From the NCBI RefSeq assembly GCF_016650635.1, contig NZ_JAEKFI010000001.1, forward strand, positions 1,178,001 to 1,242,000: a stretch of 64,000 nt of DNA, read 5' to 3'. The notes beneath the pieces were generated by a model that saw only the letters and a program-made list of their open reading frames with translations, was not told where the DNA came from and made no database searches. Shown piece by piece: positions 27,568-35,418 of the stretch. Source of the stretch: Pseudomonas sp. TH43 (lineage in GTDB: Bacteria > Pseudomonadota > Gammaproteobacteria > Pseudomonadales > Pseudomonadaceae). The first letter of the stretch is position 1, and the number at the start of each line of letters is the position of its first letter. A program made the position numbers and the translations under genes.

Positions 27568-29516
27568 TGAGCGCACCTGTTCTCACCACCCTGCTGGTGG
27601 CCAACCGTGGCGAAATTGCTTGCCGCGTGATGCGCACCGCCAAGGCTTTAGGCCTGACCACCGTGGCCGTGCACAGCGCCACCGACCGCAACGCGCGACA
27701 CAGTCGTGAAGCGGATATCCGCGTCGATCTCGGCGGCAGTAAAGCGGCCGACAGTTATCTGCAGATCGACAAACTGATCGCGGCGGCCAAGGCCAGCGGC
27801 GCGCAGGCCATTCATCCGGGTTATGGCTTTCTGTCGGAGAACGCCGGGTTTGCCCGCGCGATTGAAGCGGCCGGATTGATTTTCCTCGGCCCGCCCCCCT
27901 CGGCCATCGACGCCATGGGCAGCAAGTCCGCCGCCAAAGCGCTGATGGAAACCGCCGGTGTGCCGTTGGTGCCGGGTTACCACGGCGAAGCGCAGGACCT
28001 CGAGACCTTCCGCAGTGCCTGCGAACACATCGGCTATCCGGTGCTGCTCAAAGCCACAGCGGGCGGCGGTGGCAAAGGCATGAAAGTCGTTGAGGACGTC
28101 AGCCAACTGGCCGAAGCATTGGCCTCCGCCCAGCGTGAAGCGCAGTCGTCGTTCGGCGACTCGCGGATGCTGGTGGAGAAATACCTGCTCAAACCGCGTC
28201 ACGTGGAAATTCAGGTGTTTGCCGATCAGCATGGCCATTGCCTGTATCTGAATGAGCGTGACTGCTCGATTCAGCGTCGTCATCAGAAAGTCGTTGAAGA
28301 GGCGCCAGCGCCGGGTCTTTCGGCAGAATTGCGGCGGGCGATGGGCGAAGCGGCCGTGCGTTCGGCGCAGGCGATTGGGTATGTCGGCGCAGGCACCGTG
28401 GAGTTTCTGCTCGATGCCCGTGGCGAATTTTTCTTCATGGAGATGAACACTCGGTTGCAAGTCGAACACCCGGTGACCGAGGCGATTACCGGTCTCGATC
28501 TGGTCGCCTGGCAGATTCGCGTGGCCCGTGGTGAGGCGTTGCCGATCACTCAGGAGCAGGTGCCGCTGAACGGCCATGCGATTGAAGTGCGGCTGTATGC
28601 TGAAGACCCTGCAAATGATTTTCTGCCGGCTACCGGGCGCCTCGATTTGTACCGCGAATCGGCGCCAGGGCCGGGGCGTCGAGTGGATAGCGGCGTTGAG
28701 CAAGGTGATGAGATTTCGCCGTTCTACGACCCAATGCTTGGCAAGCTGATTGCCTGGGGCGAGGATCGCGAGCAAGCGCGCCTGCGGTTGTTGAGCATGC
28801 TCGATGAATTTGCGATTGGCGGTTTGAAAACCAACATCAACTTTCTGCGGCGAATCATCGCGCATCCGGCGTTTGCGGCGGCGGAACTGGATACCGGCTT
28901 TATTCCGCGTTATCAGGAGCAATTGCTGCCGGCTCAAGGTGAGTTGAGCGATGCGTTCTGGGAAGCTGCGGCGCAGGCATTTGTGCAAAGCCTGCCAGAG
29001 GTTGCGCGGGCGGATGATCCGGGTTCGCCGTGGGCGCTCAACAGCGGCTTGCGTGCGGGGTTACCGCAGGAAACCACTGTGCATTTGAGTTGCGAGGGCC
29101 AGGATCGCGCACTGACGTTGGGTTCGTCGGGCAATGCCAAACTGTCGGGTGATGCATTGGTGATCGAGCACCAGGGCGTGCGTCGTGCGCTGCGCGCGAT
29201 TCGTCAGGGCGATTCGCTGTATCTGCAATGGCAAGGCGAGCTGCGCCGCGTTGCAGCGTACGACCCCATCGGTGCCGTCGAGGCCAGTCACAGCCACCAG
29301 GGCGGCCTGACTGCGCCGATGAACGGCAGCATCGTTCGCGTATTGGTCGAGGCGGGCCAAACGGTCGAGGCCGGTGCGCAACTGATGGTGCTGGAAGCGA
29401 TGAAAATGGAGCACAGCATCCGCGCGCCGCACGCTGGCGTAATCAAAGCGCTGTATTGCCAGGAAGGCGAAATGGTCAGTGAAGGCAGCGCTTTGGTTGA
29501 ACTGGAAGAAGCATGA
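27567..29516 (+). CDS. liuD: Methylcrotonyl-CoA carboxylase, biotin carboxylase/BCCP (alpha) subunit
   Basis: ATP-dependent biotin carboxylase that also carries the biotin. The 649-residue protein has the N-terminal biotin carboxylase fold (LLVANRGEIACRVMRTAKALG at residue 7), ATP-grasp motifs (KATAGGGGKGMKVV near 158, EMNTRLQVEHPVTE near 290) and a C-terminal biotinyl domain with LEAMKMEHSIRAPHAG near 611, whose lysine is the biotin site. The ATG at 27567 overlaps the liuC stop; a TTG three bases earlier is in frame but unlikely. It closes liuABCD, giving with liuE the whole route from isovaleryl-CoA to acetoacetate and acetyl-CoA. Confidence 0.95.
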   Translation: MSAPVLTTLLVANRGEIACRVMRTAKALGLTTVAVHSATDRNARHSREADIRVDLGGSKAADSYLQIDKLIAAAKASGAQAIHPGYGFLSENAGFARAIEAAGLIFLGPPPSAIDAMGSKSAAKALMETAGVPLVPGYHGEAQDLETFRSACEHIGYPVLLKATAGGGGKGMKVVEDVSQLAEALASAQREAQSSFGDSRMLVEKYLLKPRHVEIQVFADQHGHCLYLNERDCSIQRRHQKVVEEAPAPGLSAELRRAMGEAAVRSAQAIGYVGAGTVEFLLDARGEFFFMEMNTRLQVEHPVTEAITGLDLVAWQIRVARGEALPITQEQVPLNGHAIEVRLYAEDPANDFLPATGRLDLYRESAPGPGRRVDSGVEQGDEISPFYDPMLGKLIAWGEDREQARLRLLSMLDEFAIGGLKTNINFLRRIIAHPAFAAAELDTGFIPRYQEQLLPAQGELSDAFWEAAAQAFVQSLPEVARADDPGSPWALNSGLRAGLPQETTVHLSCEGQDRALTLGSSGNAKLSGDALVIEHQGVRRALRAIRQGDSLYLQWQGELRRVAAYDPIGAVEASHSHQGGLTAPMNGSIVRVLVEAGQTVEAGAQLMVLEAMKMEHSIRAPHAGVIKALYCQEGEMVSEGSALVELEEA

Positions 29517-29555
29517 AAGGAGGATCGATCCTACATAAAACGAGGATCGATCTGA

Positions 29556-30215
29556 CTAGAAACGCGCCGTTGCCAGCACTACCACGCCGATGATTCGACA
29601 CTCATCGGTAAACAGGGCTTTCGGCCACGTCGGATTGAGCGGTACCAGATAACGCTGGCCGCCCTCTTCGTCGAGCTTGCGAAAAATCGCTTCATCGCTG
29701 TCCGACCATTGGGCGATCACCAATTTGCCAGGCACTGCCTGCGCCGCCGTATCGATCAGGATCAGCATGCCTTCGGCAATGCTCGGGCCGCTGGGAGCGG
29801 TCATCGAGTCACCCGCCACCGTCAGCCAGAACGCCGCGCCAAGGGCGTGGTAATCCGTCAGTTCGAAACGCTGCTTGTCCTGCGCCTTGCCGTAGGGTTG
29901 CGGCTGACTCTCGCGCACCTCGAATGGCGCATTCCAGTCGTTCACCGGATAGCGGAAGTACGGGTTGTACTTCTGCGCCAGAGGCATGTCCTCGTCGGGT
30001 GTTTGCTGCGGCTCGCGAATGACCATCGCGACTTCGAGGAAATCCATGCCCAGCGCTTGCAGCACTCGGTTCATTTCCGTTACGCCCGGTTCACGACGTT
30101 TGTTCAGCCAATGGCCGATGCCGCCCTGGGACATGCCAACACGCTCTCCGAGCTCTGTTTGAGTGATTTTGAGTTCACTCATTTTGGCCTTGACCAACTC
30201 AATCCATTTATCCAT
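29556..30215 (-). CDS. S24/LexA-like (CI-type) repressor
   Basis: A 219-residue phage-type repressor. Residues 1-60 form a Cro/CI helix-turn-helix (MKITQTELGERVGMSQGGIG-like pattern, followed by NKRREPGVTEMNRVLQALG). Residues about 125-219 form the self-cleaving S24 peptidase fold with the Ser in TVAGDSMTAPSG and the Lys in AIFRKLDEEGG, so RecA-stimulated autocleavage under DNA damage is expected. The ATG at 30215 begins the helix-turn-helix; an upstream in-frame start at 30257 is less likely. No prophage or pyocin genes are near. It is divergent from the DUF3077 gene, its most probable target. Confidence 0.87.
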   Translation of the reverse strand: MDKWIELVKAKMSELKITQTELGERVGMSQGGIGHWLNKRREPGVTEMNRVLQALGMDFLEVAMVIREPQQTPDEDMPLAQKYNPYFRYPVNDWNAPFEVRESQPQPYGKAQDKQRFELTDYHALGAAFWLTVAGDSMTAPSGPSIAEGMLILIDTAAQAVPGKLVIAQWSDSDEAIFRKLDEEGGQRYLVPLNPTWPKALFTDECRIIGVVVLATARF

Positions 30216-30345
30216 GTGCGGCACCTTACGCGGACACCTTCGGCCGGCAAAACACATATTGTAGTATTTAAATCCTGGTCACAACTACGGGCCGTACTAT
30301 GCTGCTCAAACGGATTTCCAATCGAACAAGGAGTGGCCTTTCACC

Positions 30346-30684
30346 ATGAATATCAGCAGCAAAGACTTGCCCGATCTGCAGATCGACACCACCTTCACCT
30401 CGCCACAAGGTAACGCCGCTGCGCAGCGAGCACTGGACTATTACTTGAAACCAACTGTGTCAGAGCCCGAGGTCGACGAACGTTTTTTCAACGTCAGACG
30501 CCAACTCAGCGGAGAGGAAGCCCTGGTGCACGCGTCAGACTTGCTGCGATGCGCAGCCGCCACCGCGTTCAAGGCAGCCGAAAACCTGCAGGGCGCGAGC
30601 CGCGATCTGGCGTTTTCAGTGGTGCATATGGTGGATATGGCGCGGGCGATGGTCGACCATTCGCTCGATGGCGATGAGGTCTGA
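30346..30684 (+). CDS. DUF3077/DUF6124-type small protein, function unknown
   Basis: A 112-residue cytoplasmic protein without signal or membrane segment. The C-terminal half, EALVHASDLLRCAAATAFKAAENLQGASRDLAFSVVHMVDMARAMVDHSLD, is the alpha-helical pattern of a Pseudomonas family usually listed as DUF3077; such proteins occur in several copies per genome and have no known role. AAGGAG lies 12 bases before the ATG. It is divergent from the S24 repressor gene with 130 bp between them, an A/T-rich region suitable for operators. Confidence 0.75.
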   Translation: MNISSKDLPDLQIDTTFTSPQGNAAAQRALDYYLKPTVSEPEVDERFFNVRRQLSGEEALVHASDLLRCAAATAFKAAENLQGASRDLAFSVVHMVDMARAMVDHSLDGDEV

Positions 30685-30740
30685 GACACGGGCGTTCGAA
30701 CGGACAGGAAAGAATTTTCCAATCGCGCAGATAAAAACAT

Positions 30741-30769
30741 TTGACTTGCAAATGATAATGATTATTATT
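30741..30769 (+). promoter_or_regulatory. Fur-box promoter of prrF
   Basis: A sigma-70 promoter (TTGACT at 30741, TATTAT at 30763, 16-bp spacer) is overlaid by AATGATAATGATTATTATT (30751-30769), a strong match to the Fur consensus GATAATGATAATCATTATC. Fur-Fe would block it in iron-replete cells. Confidence 0.9.
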
Positions 30770-30775
30770 GCATGC

Positions 30776-30888
30776 AGCTGGTCGCGAGATCAGTCGATGG
30801 ACCAGAGACCTTAGGTCGGTCTTCTGGACTATCTCCTCATCAGGCTAATCACGGTTTTTGACCCGGCTTTTTGCCGGGTCTTTTTTTT
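30776..30888 (+). ncRNA. prrF: PrrF iron-responsive small RNA
   Basis: The sequence from 30776 (AGCTGGTCGCGAGATCAGTC...) through ACCAGAGACCTTAGGTCGG and CTTCTGGACTATCTCCTCATCAGGCTAATCACGG is the conserved PrrF pattern. The core GACTATCTCCTCATCAGGC pairs with the translation starts of iron-using proteins such as sodB and succinate dehydrogenase in known PrrF RNAs, the RyhB counterpart of Pseudomonas. Length about 113 nt, ending in a clear terminator and preceded by a Fur box. Only one copy is in this window, unlike the tandem prrF1-prrF2 of P. aeruginosa. Confidence 0.95.
30860..30888 (+). terminator. Terminator of prrF
   Basis: GACCCGGC (30860-30867) pairs with GCCGGGTC (30873-30880) over a five-base loop, followed by eight T residues. 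Confidence 0.92.
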
Positions 30889-31165
30889 GCCCGTTTTTCG
30901 GGCTTGTGGCTTCAGGCTAATGAAGTCTTTAGGTGCTGCAAATTCGATGGCGCGGATAATATCAAAAGAATATCGCTTGGCAAGCGGAGCCCGGCCACAT
31001 TGGCGCAAACTAATGACAATTAGCACTTGAGAATCAATCGCATAGCGCCTAAGCTGCGTCCGCGTCATGGAAGACGCCCCCCGCCACACCCGGCAATTTC
31101 CCTCGGTTTCACTCAAGTCTTGCGTGTAAAGTAACGGCCATAAAAATCATATTCAGGAAGCGATT
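30889..31165. other. Gene-free stretch downstream of prrF
   Basis: A second small hairpin, GCCCG/CGGGC around TTTTT, lies at 30889-30903. The rest, up to the carboxypeptidase start, holds no convincing gene; the only open frame (minus strand, 30829-31116) overlaps prrF and its terminator and has no protein-like pattern. CAGGAAG near 31155 is the ribosome-binding site of the following gene. Confidence 0.6.
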
Positions 31166-32317
31166 ATGACCGTGGCCAAATCTTCGTTCGACATCAGCGC
31201 CAACTTTGACAGCGGCAACATCCAGGTTATCGACATCAGCAATCCGCTCAACCCGGTTCTGGCCATTCGTCCGGACACCCGCAGCGCCCATTTCCAATGG
31301 TTCCACTTCAAAGCCAGCGGCCTGCACGTCGGCCAGGAACACTGGTTTCGCCTGAACAACGCCAGCCAGTCTTCCTACAACAAAGCCTGGGACGGTTATC
31401 AAGCCGTGGCCTCCTACGATCACGTCAACTGGTTCCGCGTGCCGACCATCTTTGAAGGCGACTGCCTGCGCTTCTGCCTTGAAGCCACCCAGACCCACGC
31501 CTGGTTCGCCTATTTCGAACCGTACAGCCGTGGCCGCCATGACTGGCTGATCGAGCAGGCGCTGACCAAGGCTGGCACCGAATTGCTGGCCACCGGCAAA
31601 AGCGTCGAAGGCCGCGATATCCAGTTACTGCGCAAAGGCAGCGGCGCCGAAGGCCAGCGCAACATCTGGATCATCGCCCAGCAACATCCGGGCGAGCACA
31701 TGGCCGAATGGTTCATGGAAGGCGTGATCGAGCGTCTGGAGCGTCAGGATGATCCTGTGCTGAACAAATTGCTGGCCAGCGCCGATCTGTATCTGGTGCC
31801 GAACATGAACCCGGACGGTGCCTTCCACGGCCACCTGCGCACCAACGCCATGGGCCAGGACTTGAACCGCGCCTGGCAGAGCGCCAGTCAGGACACCAGC
31901 CCAGAAGTCCTGTTCGTGCAGCAACAGATGGAAAAGTATGGCGTCGACCTGTTCATCGACGTTCACGGCGACGAAGAAATCCCCCACGTGTTCACCGCCG
32001 GTTGCGAGGGCAATCCGGGGTTCACGCCGCGCATCGAGAAGCTCGAAGAGCACTTCCGCAACCACCTGAAACACACCACCAAAGATTTTCAGACCAAGTA
32101 CGGCTACACCCGCGATGAACCGGGCCAAGCGAACATGACTCTGGCCTGCAACAGCGTCGGCCAGAAGTACGACTGCCTGTCGCTCACCCTGGAAATGCCG
32201 TTCAAGGATCACGACGACCACCCTGACAAGGAAACCGGCTGGTCGGGTAAACGCTCGAAACAGTTGGGCAAAGACGTGCTCACCACCCTCGCCGACATGG
32301 TCGATACGCTGCGCTGA
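31166..32317 (+). CDS. M14-family zinc carboxypeptidase (cytosolic CCP-like)
   Basis: A 383-residue cytoplasmic enzyme with no signal peptide. The N-terminal beta-sandwich (about residues 1-120, WFHFKASGLHVGQEHWFRLNN and WFAYFEPYSRGRHDWLIEQAL) is typical of the CCP/AGTPBP1-like branch of M14. The zinc site is visible as QQHPGEHMAEWFMEG near 171 (H-x-x-E) plus FIDVHGDEE near 268 (third ligand His); the catalytic glutamate is in LSLTLEMPFKD near 345. Bacterial members remove C-terminal residues from proteins; the substrate is unknown. Single gene closed by a terminator. Confidence 0.88.
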   Translation: MTVAKSSFDISANFDSGNIQVIDISNPLNPVLAIRPDTRSAHFQWFHFKASGLHVGQEHWFRLNNASQSSYNKAWDGYQAVASYDHVNWFRVPTIFEGDCLRFCLEATQTHAWFAYFEPYSRGRHDWLIEQALTKAGTELLATGKSVEGRDIQLLRKGSGAEGQRNIWIIAQQHPGEHMAEWFMEGVIERLERQDDPVLNKLLASADLYLVPNMNPDGAFHGHLRTNAMGQDLNRAWQSASQDTSPEVLFVQQQMEKYGVDLFIDVHGDEEIPHVFTAGCEGNPGFTPRIEKLEEHFRNHLKHTTKDFQTKYGYTRDEPGQANMTLACNSVGQKYDCLSLTLEMPFKDHDDHPDKETGWSGKRSKQLGKDVLTTLADMVDTLR

Positions 32318-32337
32318 TTCCCCTCCTCGTCTGGGCA

Positions 32338-32366
32338 AAAGATCGCAGCCTTGCTGCGATCTTTTG
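32338..32366 (+). terminator. Rho-independent terminator after the M14 gene
   Basis: AAAAGATCGCAG pairs with CTGCGATCTTTT around CCTTG, the common Pseudomonas terminator hairpin with its own T-run; it could work in both directions. Confidence 0.85.
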
Positions 32367-32396
32367 CTTTGTGCAGTCCACTGCTTCGCGCAATCA

Positions 32397-32442
32397 GGTT
32401 GCAAAATAAAACCACATTGCGATAAGGTTTTATTTTGAAACC
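32397..32442. promoter_or_regulatory. Long dyad in front of the MFS gene
   Basis: GGTTGCAAAATAAAACC (32397-32413) and GGTTTTATTTTGAAACC (32426-32442) are inverted copies with one mismatch in 17, separated by 12 bp. Each arm is itself flanked by GGTT/AACC. It covers the presumed promoter and ends 18 bp before the ATG; an operator for an unlinked regulator is inferred. Confidence 0.6.
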
Positions 32443-32459
32443 TAAAAAGGACTGAGGCC

Positions 32460-33653
32460 ATGAAATCTCTAAGCAGCGGTGCCGTTTTGCTGTTCTCTGT
32501 GGCATGCGGTCTCGCCGTCGGCAACGTTTACTACGCTCAGCCGTTGCTCGATGCGATGGCCGAGGCGTTTGGCCTGTCTGCGGCGTCCGTTGGCATCGTC
32601 ATCACCTTGACTCAGGTGGGTTACGGCGTCGGATTGGTGCTGTTGGTGCCGCTCGGCGATTTGCTCAACCGTCGCCGTTTGATCGTCACCCAGACTCTGC
32701 TGTCGGCGGTAGCCTTGCTGATGATTGCGCTGGCACCCAACAGCCTGTGGCTGTTGCTCGGTATGACGTTGACCGGTTTGCTCGCAGTCGTGACGCAAGT
32801 GTTGGTGGCTTACGCCGCGACGCTGGCGATTGCCGCCCAACGCGGTCGAGTGGTCGGCGTGGTCACCAGTGGCATCGTTGTCGGGATTCTGCTGGCGCGC
32901 ACAGTCGCTGGTGGGATGGCTGATCTGGCCGGGTGGCGGGCCATCTATTTCCTCTCGGCGGGCCTGACGTTGTTGATGGCATTGTTGCTGCTGCGCGTGC
33001 TGCCCAGGCATGAAGCCGCGCAACCAGTGACAACCTATGGCGCACTGATCGCCTCGGTATTCAGCTTGTTCAAGGAAGAAGCGGTGCTGCGTCAACGCGC
33101 ATTGCTCGCGCTGCTGACCTTTGCCAGCGCCATGGTGCTCTGGACGCCGATGGTGCTGCCACTCGCCGCTCCACCGCTCTCGCTTTCCCACAGTGAAATA
33201 GGACTTTTCGGACTTGCCGGTGCCGCCGGTGCACTGGCGGCCGCGCGAGCCGGACATCTAGCCGATCGCGGTTTCGGGCAATGGGTCAGTGGCCTTTCGT
33301 TATTGCTGATGCTGGCGTCGTGGTTGCCAATCGCCCTCACCCAATCCTCGCTGTGGGCATTGTTGCTCGGCGTGATCGCCCTGGACCTCGGTCTGCAAGC
33401 CGTGCACGTCACCAGCCAGAGCATGATCTACAGAGTGCGCCCGGAAGCGCAAAGTCGTCTCACCGCCGGCTACATGCTGTTTTATTCGATCGGCAGCGCG
33501 CTGGGCTCAATCGGTTCGACAGCCATGTACGCGTGGGCTGGGTGGATTGGCGTGTGCTGGCTCGGCGCCGGAATCAACGCCGTTGCCCTGGCGTACTGGT
33601 GGCTGACCCTGAAAAGTGGCGCACCGGCCCAGTGCGCCACGCCAGCCGGTTAA
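32460..33653 (+). CDS. MFS transporter (12-helix, drug/sugar efflux type)
   Basis: Inner-membrane major facilitator of 397 residues with twelve hydrophobic segments. NVYYAQPLLDAMAEAFGLSAASVGIVITLTQVGYGVGLVLLVPLGDLLNRRRLIV over residues 21-78 carries the N-terminal motif and motif A (GDLLNRRR), and GIVVGILLARTVAGGMADLAGWRAIY near 138 is a motif-C-like antiporter region. This pattern is typical of YnfM/AraJ-like exporters. Its stop overlaps the converging stop of the cytochrome b561 gene by three or four bases. The only local hint of regulation is the dyad at 32397-32442. Confidence 0.88.
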   Translation: MKSLSSGAVLLFSVACGLAVGNVYYAQPLLDAMAEAFGLSAASVGIVITLTQVGYGVGLVLLVPLGDLLNRRRLIVTQTLLSAVALLMIALAPNSLWLLLGMTLTGLLAVVTQVLVAYAATLAIAAQRGRVVGVVTSGIVVGILLARTVAGGMADLAGWRAIYFLSAGLTLLMALLLLRVLPRHEAAQPVTTYGALIASVFSLFKEEAVLRQRALLALLTFASAMVLWTPMVLPLAAPPLSLSHSEIGLFGLAGAAGALAAARAGHLADRGFGQWVSGLSLLLMLASWLPIALTQSSLWALLLGVIALDLGLQAVHVTSQSMIYRVRPEAQSRLTAGYMLFYSIGSALGSIGSTAMYAWAGWIGVCWLGAGINAVALAYWWLTLKSGAPAQCATPAG

Positions 33654-34195
33654 CGGCGATCCTTGCCTCGCAACATGCTATCGAGCACCTCGTCGCGGCG
33701 CACCCAGCCATGAAACAGCGCCGCCGCCAGGTGCAGCAGCACGGTCAGAAACAGCAGATACGCCAGATACCCGTGCGCCTTGCGCAACAACGCAAACAAC
33801 TGCGCATCGGCCGGCACAATCGACGGCAACTGCAACGCGCTGCCGAGCATCACCGGTTCCCCGGAGGCGCTGATCATTGCCCAGCCGAGTAGCGGCAACA
33901 CCAGCATCAACGCGTACAGCAACACATGCGAAGCCTTGGCCGCCATCACTTGCCAGTCCGGCAGATCTGCTGGAAGCGGTGGCTGGCGGGTGGAAAATCG
34001 CACCAGCAAGCGAACAACGACCAGCGCCAGAATCGCGATCCCCAGTGGTTTGTGCAGATGAATCAGCCATTCATGCCGCTCTGAAACCGAGGTGACCATA
34101 CCCGCACCGATAAACAGCATGGCGATGATCATAACGGCCATCAGCCAGTGCAGCAGCCGCGCCAGCAGGGCGAAATGCGTCGGTTGAGTGCTCAT
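33650..34195 (-). CDS. Cytochrome b561-type membrane protein
   Basis: A 181-residue protein with four membrane helices and the b561 haem histidines: ALLARLLHWLMAVMIIAMLFIGAG (His near residue 15), LIHLHKPLGIAILALVVVRLLVRF (His near 46), ASHVLLYALMLVLPLLGW and KAHGYLAYLLFLTVLLHLAAALFHGW. It takes electrons from quinol and passes them to a partner. The start overlaps the stop of the catalase-like gene by 4 bp (ATGA), so the periplasmic peroxidase is the probable partner. Both sit behind the ECF-type promoter at 35339-35365. Confidence 0.9.
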   Translation of the reverse strand: MSTQPTHFALLARLLHWLMAVMIIAMLFIGAGMVTSVSERHEWLIHLHKPLGIAILALVVVRLLVRFSTRQPPLPADLPDWQVMAAKASHVLLYALMLVLPLLGWAMISASGEPVMLGSALQLPSIVPADAQLFALLRKAHGYLAYLLFLTVLLHLAAALFHGWVRRDEVLDSMLRGKDRR

Positions 34196-35298
34196 GGGCG
34201 AGCCTCCTGTTTGGCGGCGGGCAGTTGGCTGACTTCGCTGGTGCGACGCAGGTAGGAATCGGCATAACCGGCGGAACGCGCCGCAAGCAATGGGTCGTCG
34301 CTGCCCTGAATCCCCGCCGGCAGCACCAGCGGGTCATAGTTGATGTCGCGGCACTCACCGCTCAATTGCGGCTGAGTCTTTTCCAGCACCAATGTCCCGG
34401 CGTTCAGCACTTTGCGCCCGGCGGGCCAGATTTTGCTCGCATCGTTCAGCGGATCGTCGGCATTCGCCAACGTGATATTCAACTGAAAGCGCAGCGGCGC
34501 AGCGGCCAGGCGTTGCACCAGATCGTTTTCGAGAAAATCACTGCCCTGCGGTGCGCTGGCACCTGCAGCGTCCTGCGCCAGCGGAGTCATGCTCCAGCGC
34601 ACAGCCTGCTTTTTGCCACTGGCGTCCACCAGATAGAAGGCATTGATGCTGTTGTAGGTTTCTGTGGCGTAACTGGCTGACGGCTTGGCCGTCTTCACCC
34701 AGGTCAAAAACGGCACGGCTTCCGGGTGTGCGGCAAAGAACGCCGGCACCTTGCTCGGGTCAGGTTTGCCCGTGGCCGGATCCGGCGACTGCGCCTGCTG
34801 CAACTGATAGAACGCCTCAGGCGTGCCCACCGGGAACACCGGCATGCTGTTCATCCCGGTGCGCCATTGCTGCCCGTTGGCCTGGGTGAAACGCAACGCC
34901 AGACTGCGAATCGGCACGCTGCTGTCCGGGGCATATGGGTTCCCCGCCGGCAGCGCAAAGCGCCCGACCACCGGAGTACGCGATTCGTTGAACACCTGCG
35001 CGCTGGAATACGCCCGCGCCTCGCCACTGCTCTCGAAATGCCCGATCACGCACACGCCTTTGGCGTGATTGCGACGAAACCCGGGATGCACGCCGTTGTT
35101 CTTCTCCAGCACATCGACCAGCGCTTTTGGCGTCAGCCGCTGTGGGTCAAAGTTGCCATGTACGTAGGCAAACGCCCCTGCTACGGCGGCGACGACCACG
35201 GCAATCCCGCTCAGACGCAATATCAGACTTGCCGCACCCAATGGTGGGCGCTGTGGCCCGCCTGGCGGTGAAATGGGCGGTGAGGTGCGATCAACCAT
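34192..35298 (-). CDS. Membrane-anchored catalase-like haem peroxidase (SrpA family)
   Basis: A 368-residue protein with one N-terminal helix (about residues 23-45) that places the haem domain in the periplasm. The small catalase fold is recognised by HPGFRRNHAKGVCVIGHFES near 72 (distal His), ALRFTQANGQQWRTGMNSMPVFPVGTPEAFY near 135 and CRDINYDPLVLPAGI near 325 (proximal Tyr). Members of this family are peroxidases rather than true catalases. GGAG stands before ATG 35298; an in-frame ATG 18 bases earlier is less likely. It forms a two-gene operon with cytochrome b561. Confidence 0.88.
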   Translation of the reverse strand: MVDRTSPPISPPGGPQRPPLGAASLILRLSGIAVVVAAVAGAFAYVHGNFDPQRLTPKALVDVLEKNNGVHPGFRRNHAKGVCVIGHFESSGEARAYSSAQVFNESRTPVVGRFALPAGNPYAPDSSVPIRSLALRFTQANGQQWRTGMNSMPVFPVGTPEAFYQLQQAQSPDPATGKPDPSKVPAFFAAHPEAVPFLTWVKTAKPSASYATETYNSINAFYLVDASGKKQAVRWSMTPLAQDAAGASAPQGSDFLENDLVQRLAAAPLRFQLNITLANADDPLNDASKIWPAGRKVLNAGTLVLEKTQPQLSGECRDINYDPLVLPAGIQGSDDPLLAARSAGYADSYLRRTSEVSQLPAAKQEARP

Positions 35299-35338
35299 GA
35301 AAAACTCCAGGGCCATCGGCCATAGGGAAAGGTGCTAT

Positions 35339-35365
35339 GAGACGTACGCCTCGTAGGATTATTCC
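35339..35365 (-). promoter_or_regulatory. ECF-type promoter of the peroxidase-cytochrome operon
   Basis: Read on the minus strand: GGAAT (35365-35361), 16 bp, CGTC (35344-35341). The extended -35 GGAATAATC and the CGTCT -10 match the promoter found in front of the ECF sigma gene at 39346. The -10 is about 40 nt from the peroxidase start codon. Confidence 0.8.
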
Positions 35366-35418
35366 CTTTGAACTGTAGTTTCTTTCACCTCACTGCGCAG
35401 GACGAAGCTACGAGCAGA

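Noticed and set aside
29556..30215. Prophage or pyocin cluster
   Set aside because: Only the repressor is phage-like; neighbours are liuD, a DUF3077 gene and prrF, with no structural, lysis or integrase genes.
31010..31045. Possible second Fur box (ACTTGAGAATCAATCG) upstream of the M14 gene
   Set aside because: Only scattered agreement with the 19-bp consensus and no suitable promoter; the clear Fur box is at 30751-30769.
30829..31116. 95-codon minus-strand open frame downstream of prrF
   Set aside because: It runs through the PrrF terminator and has no recognisable pattern or good ribosome-binding site.
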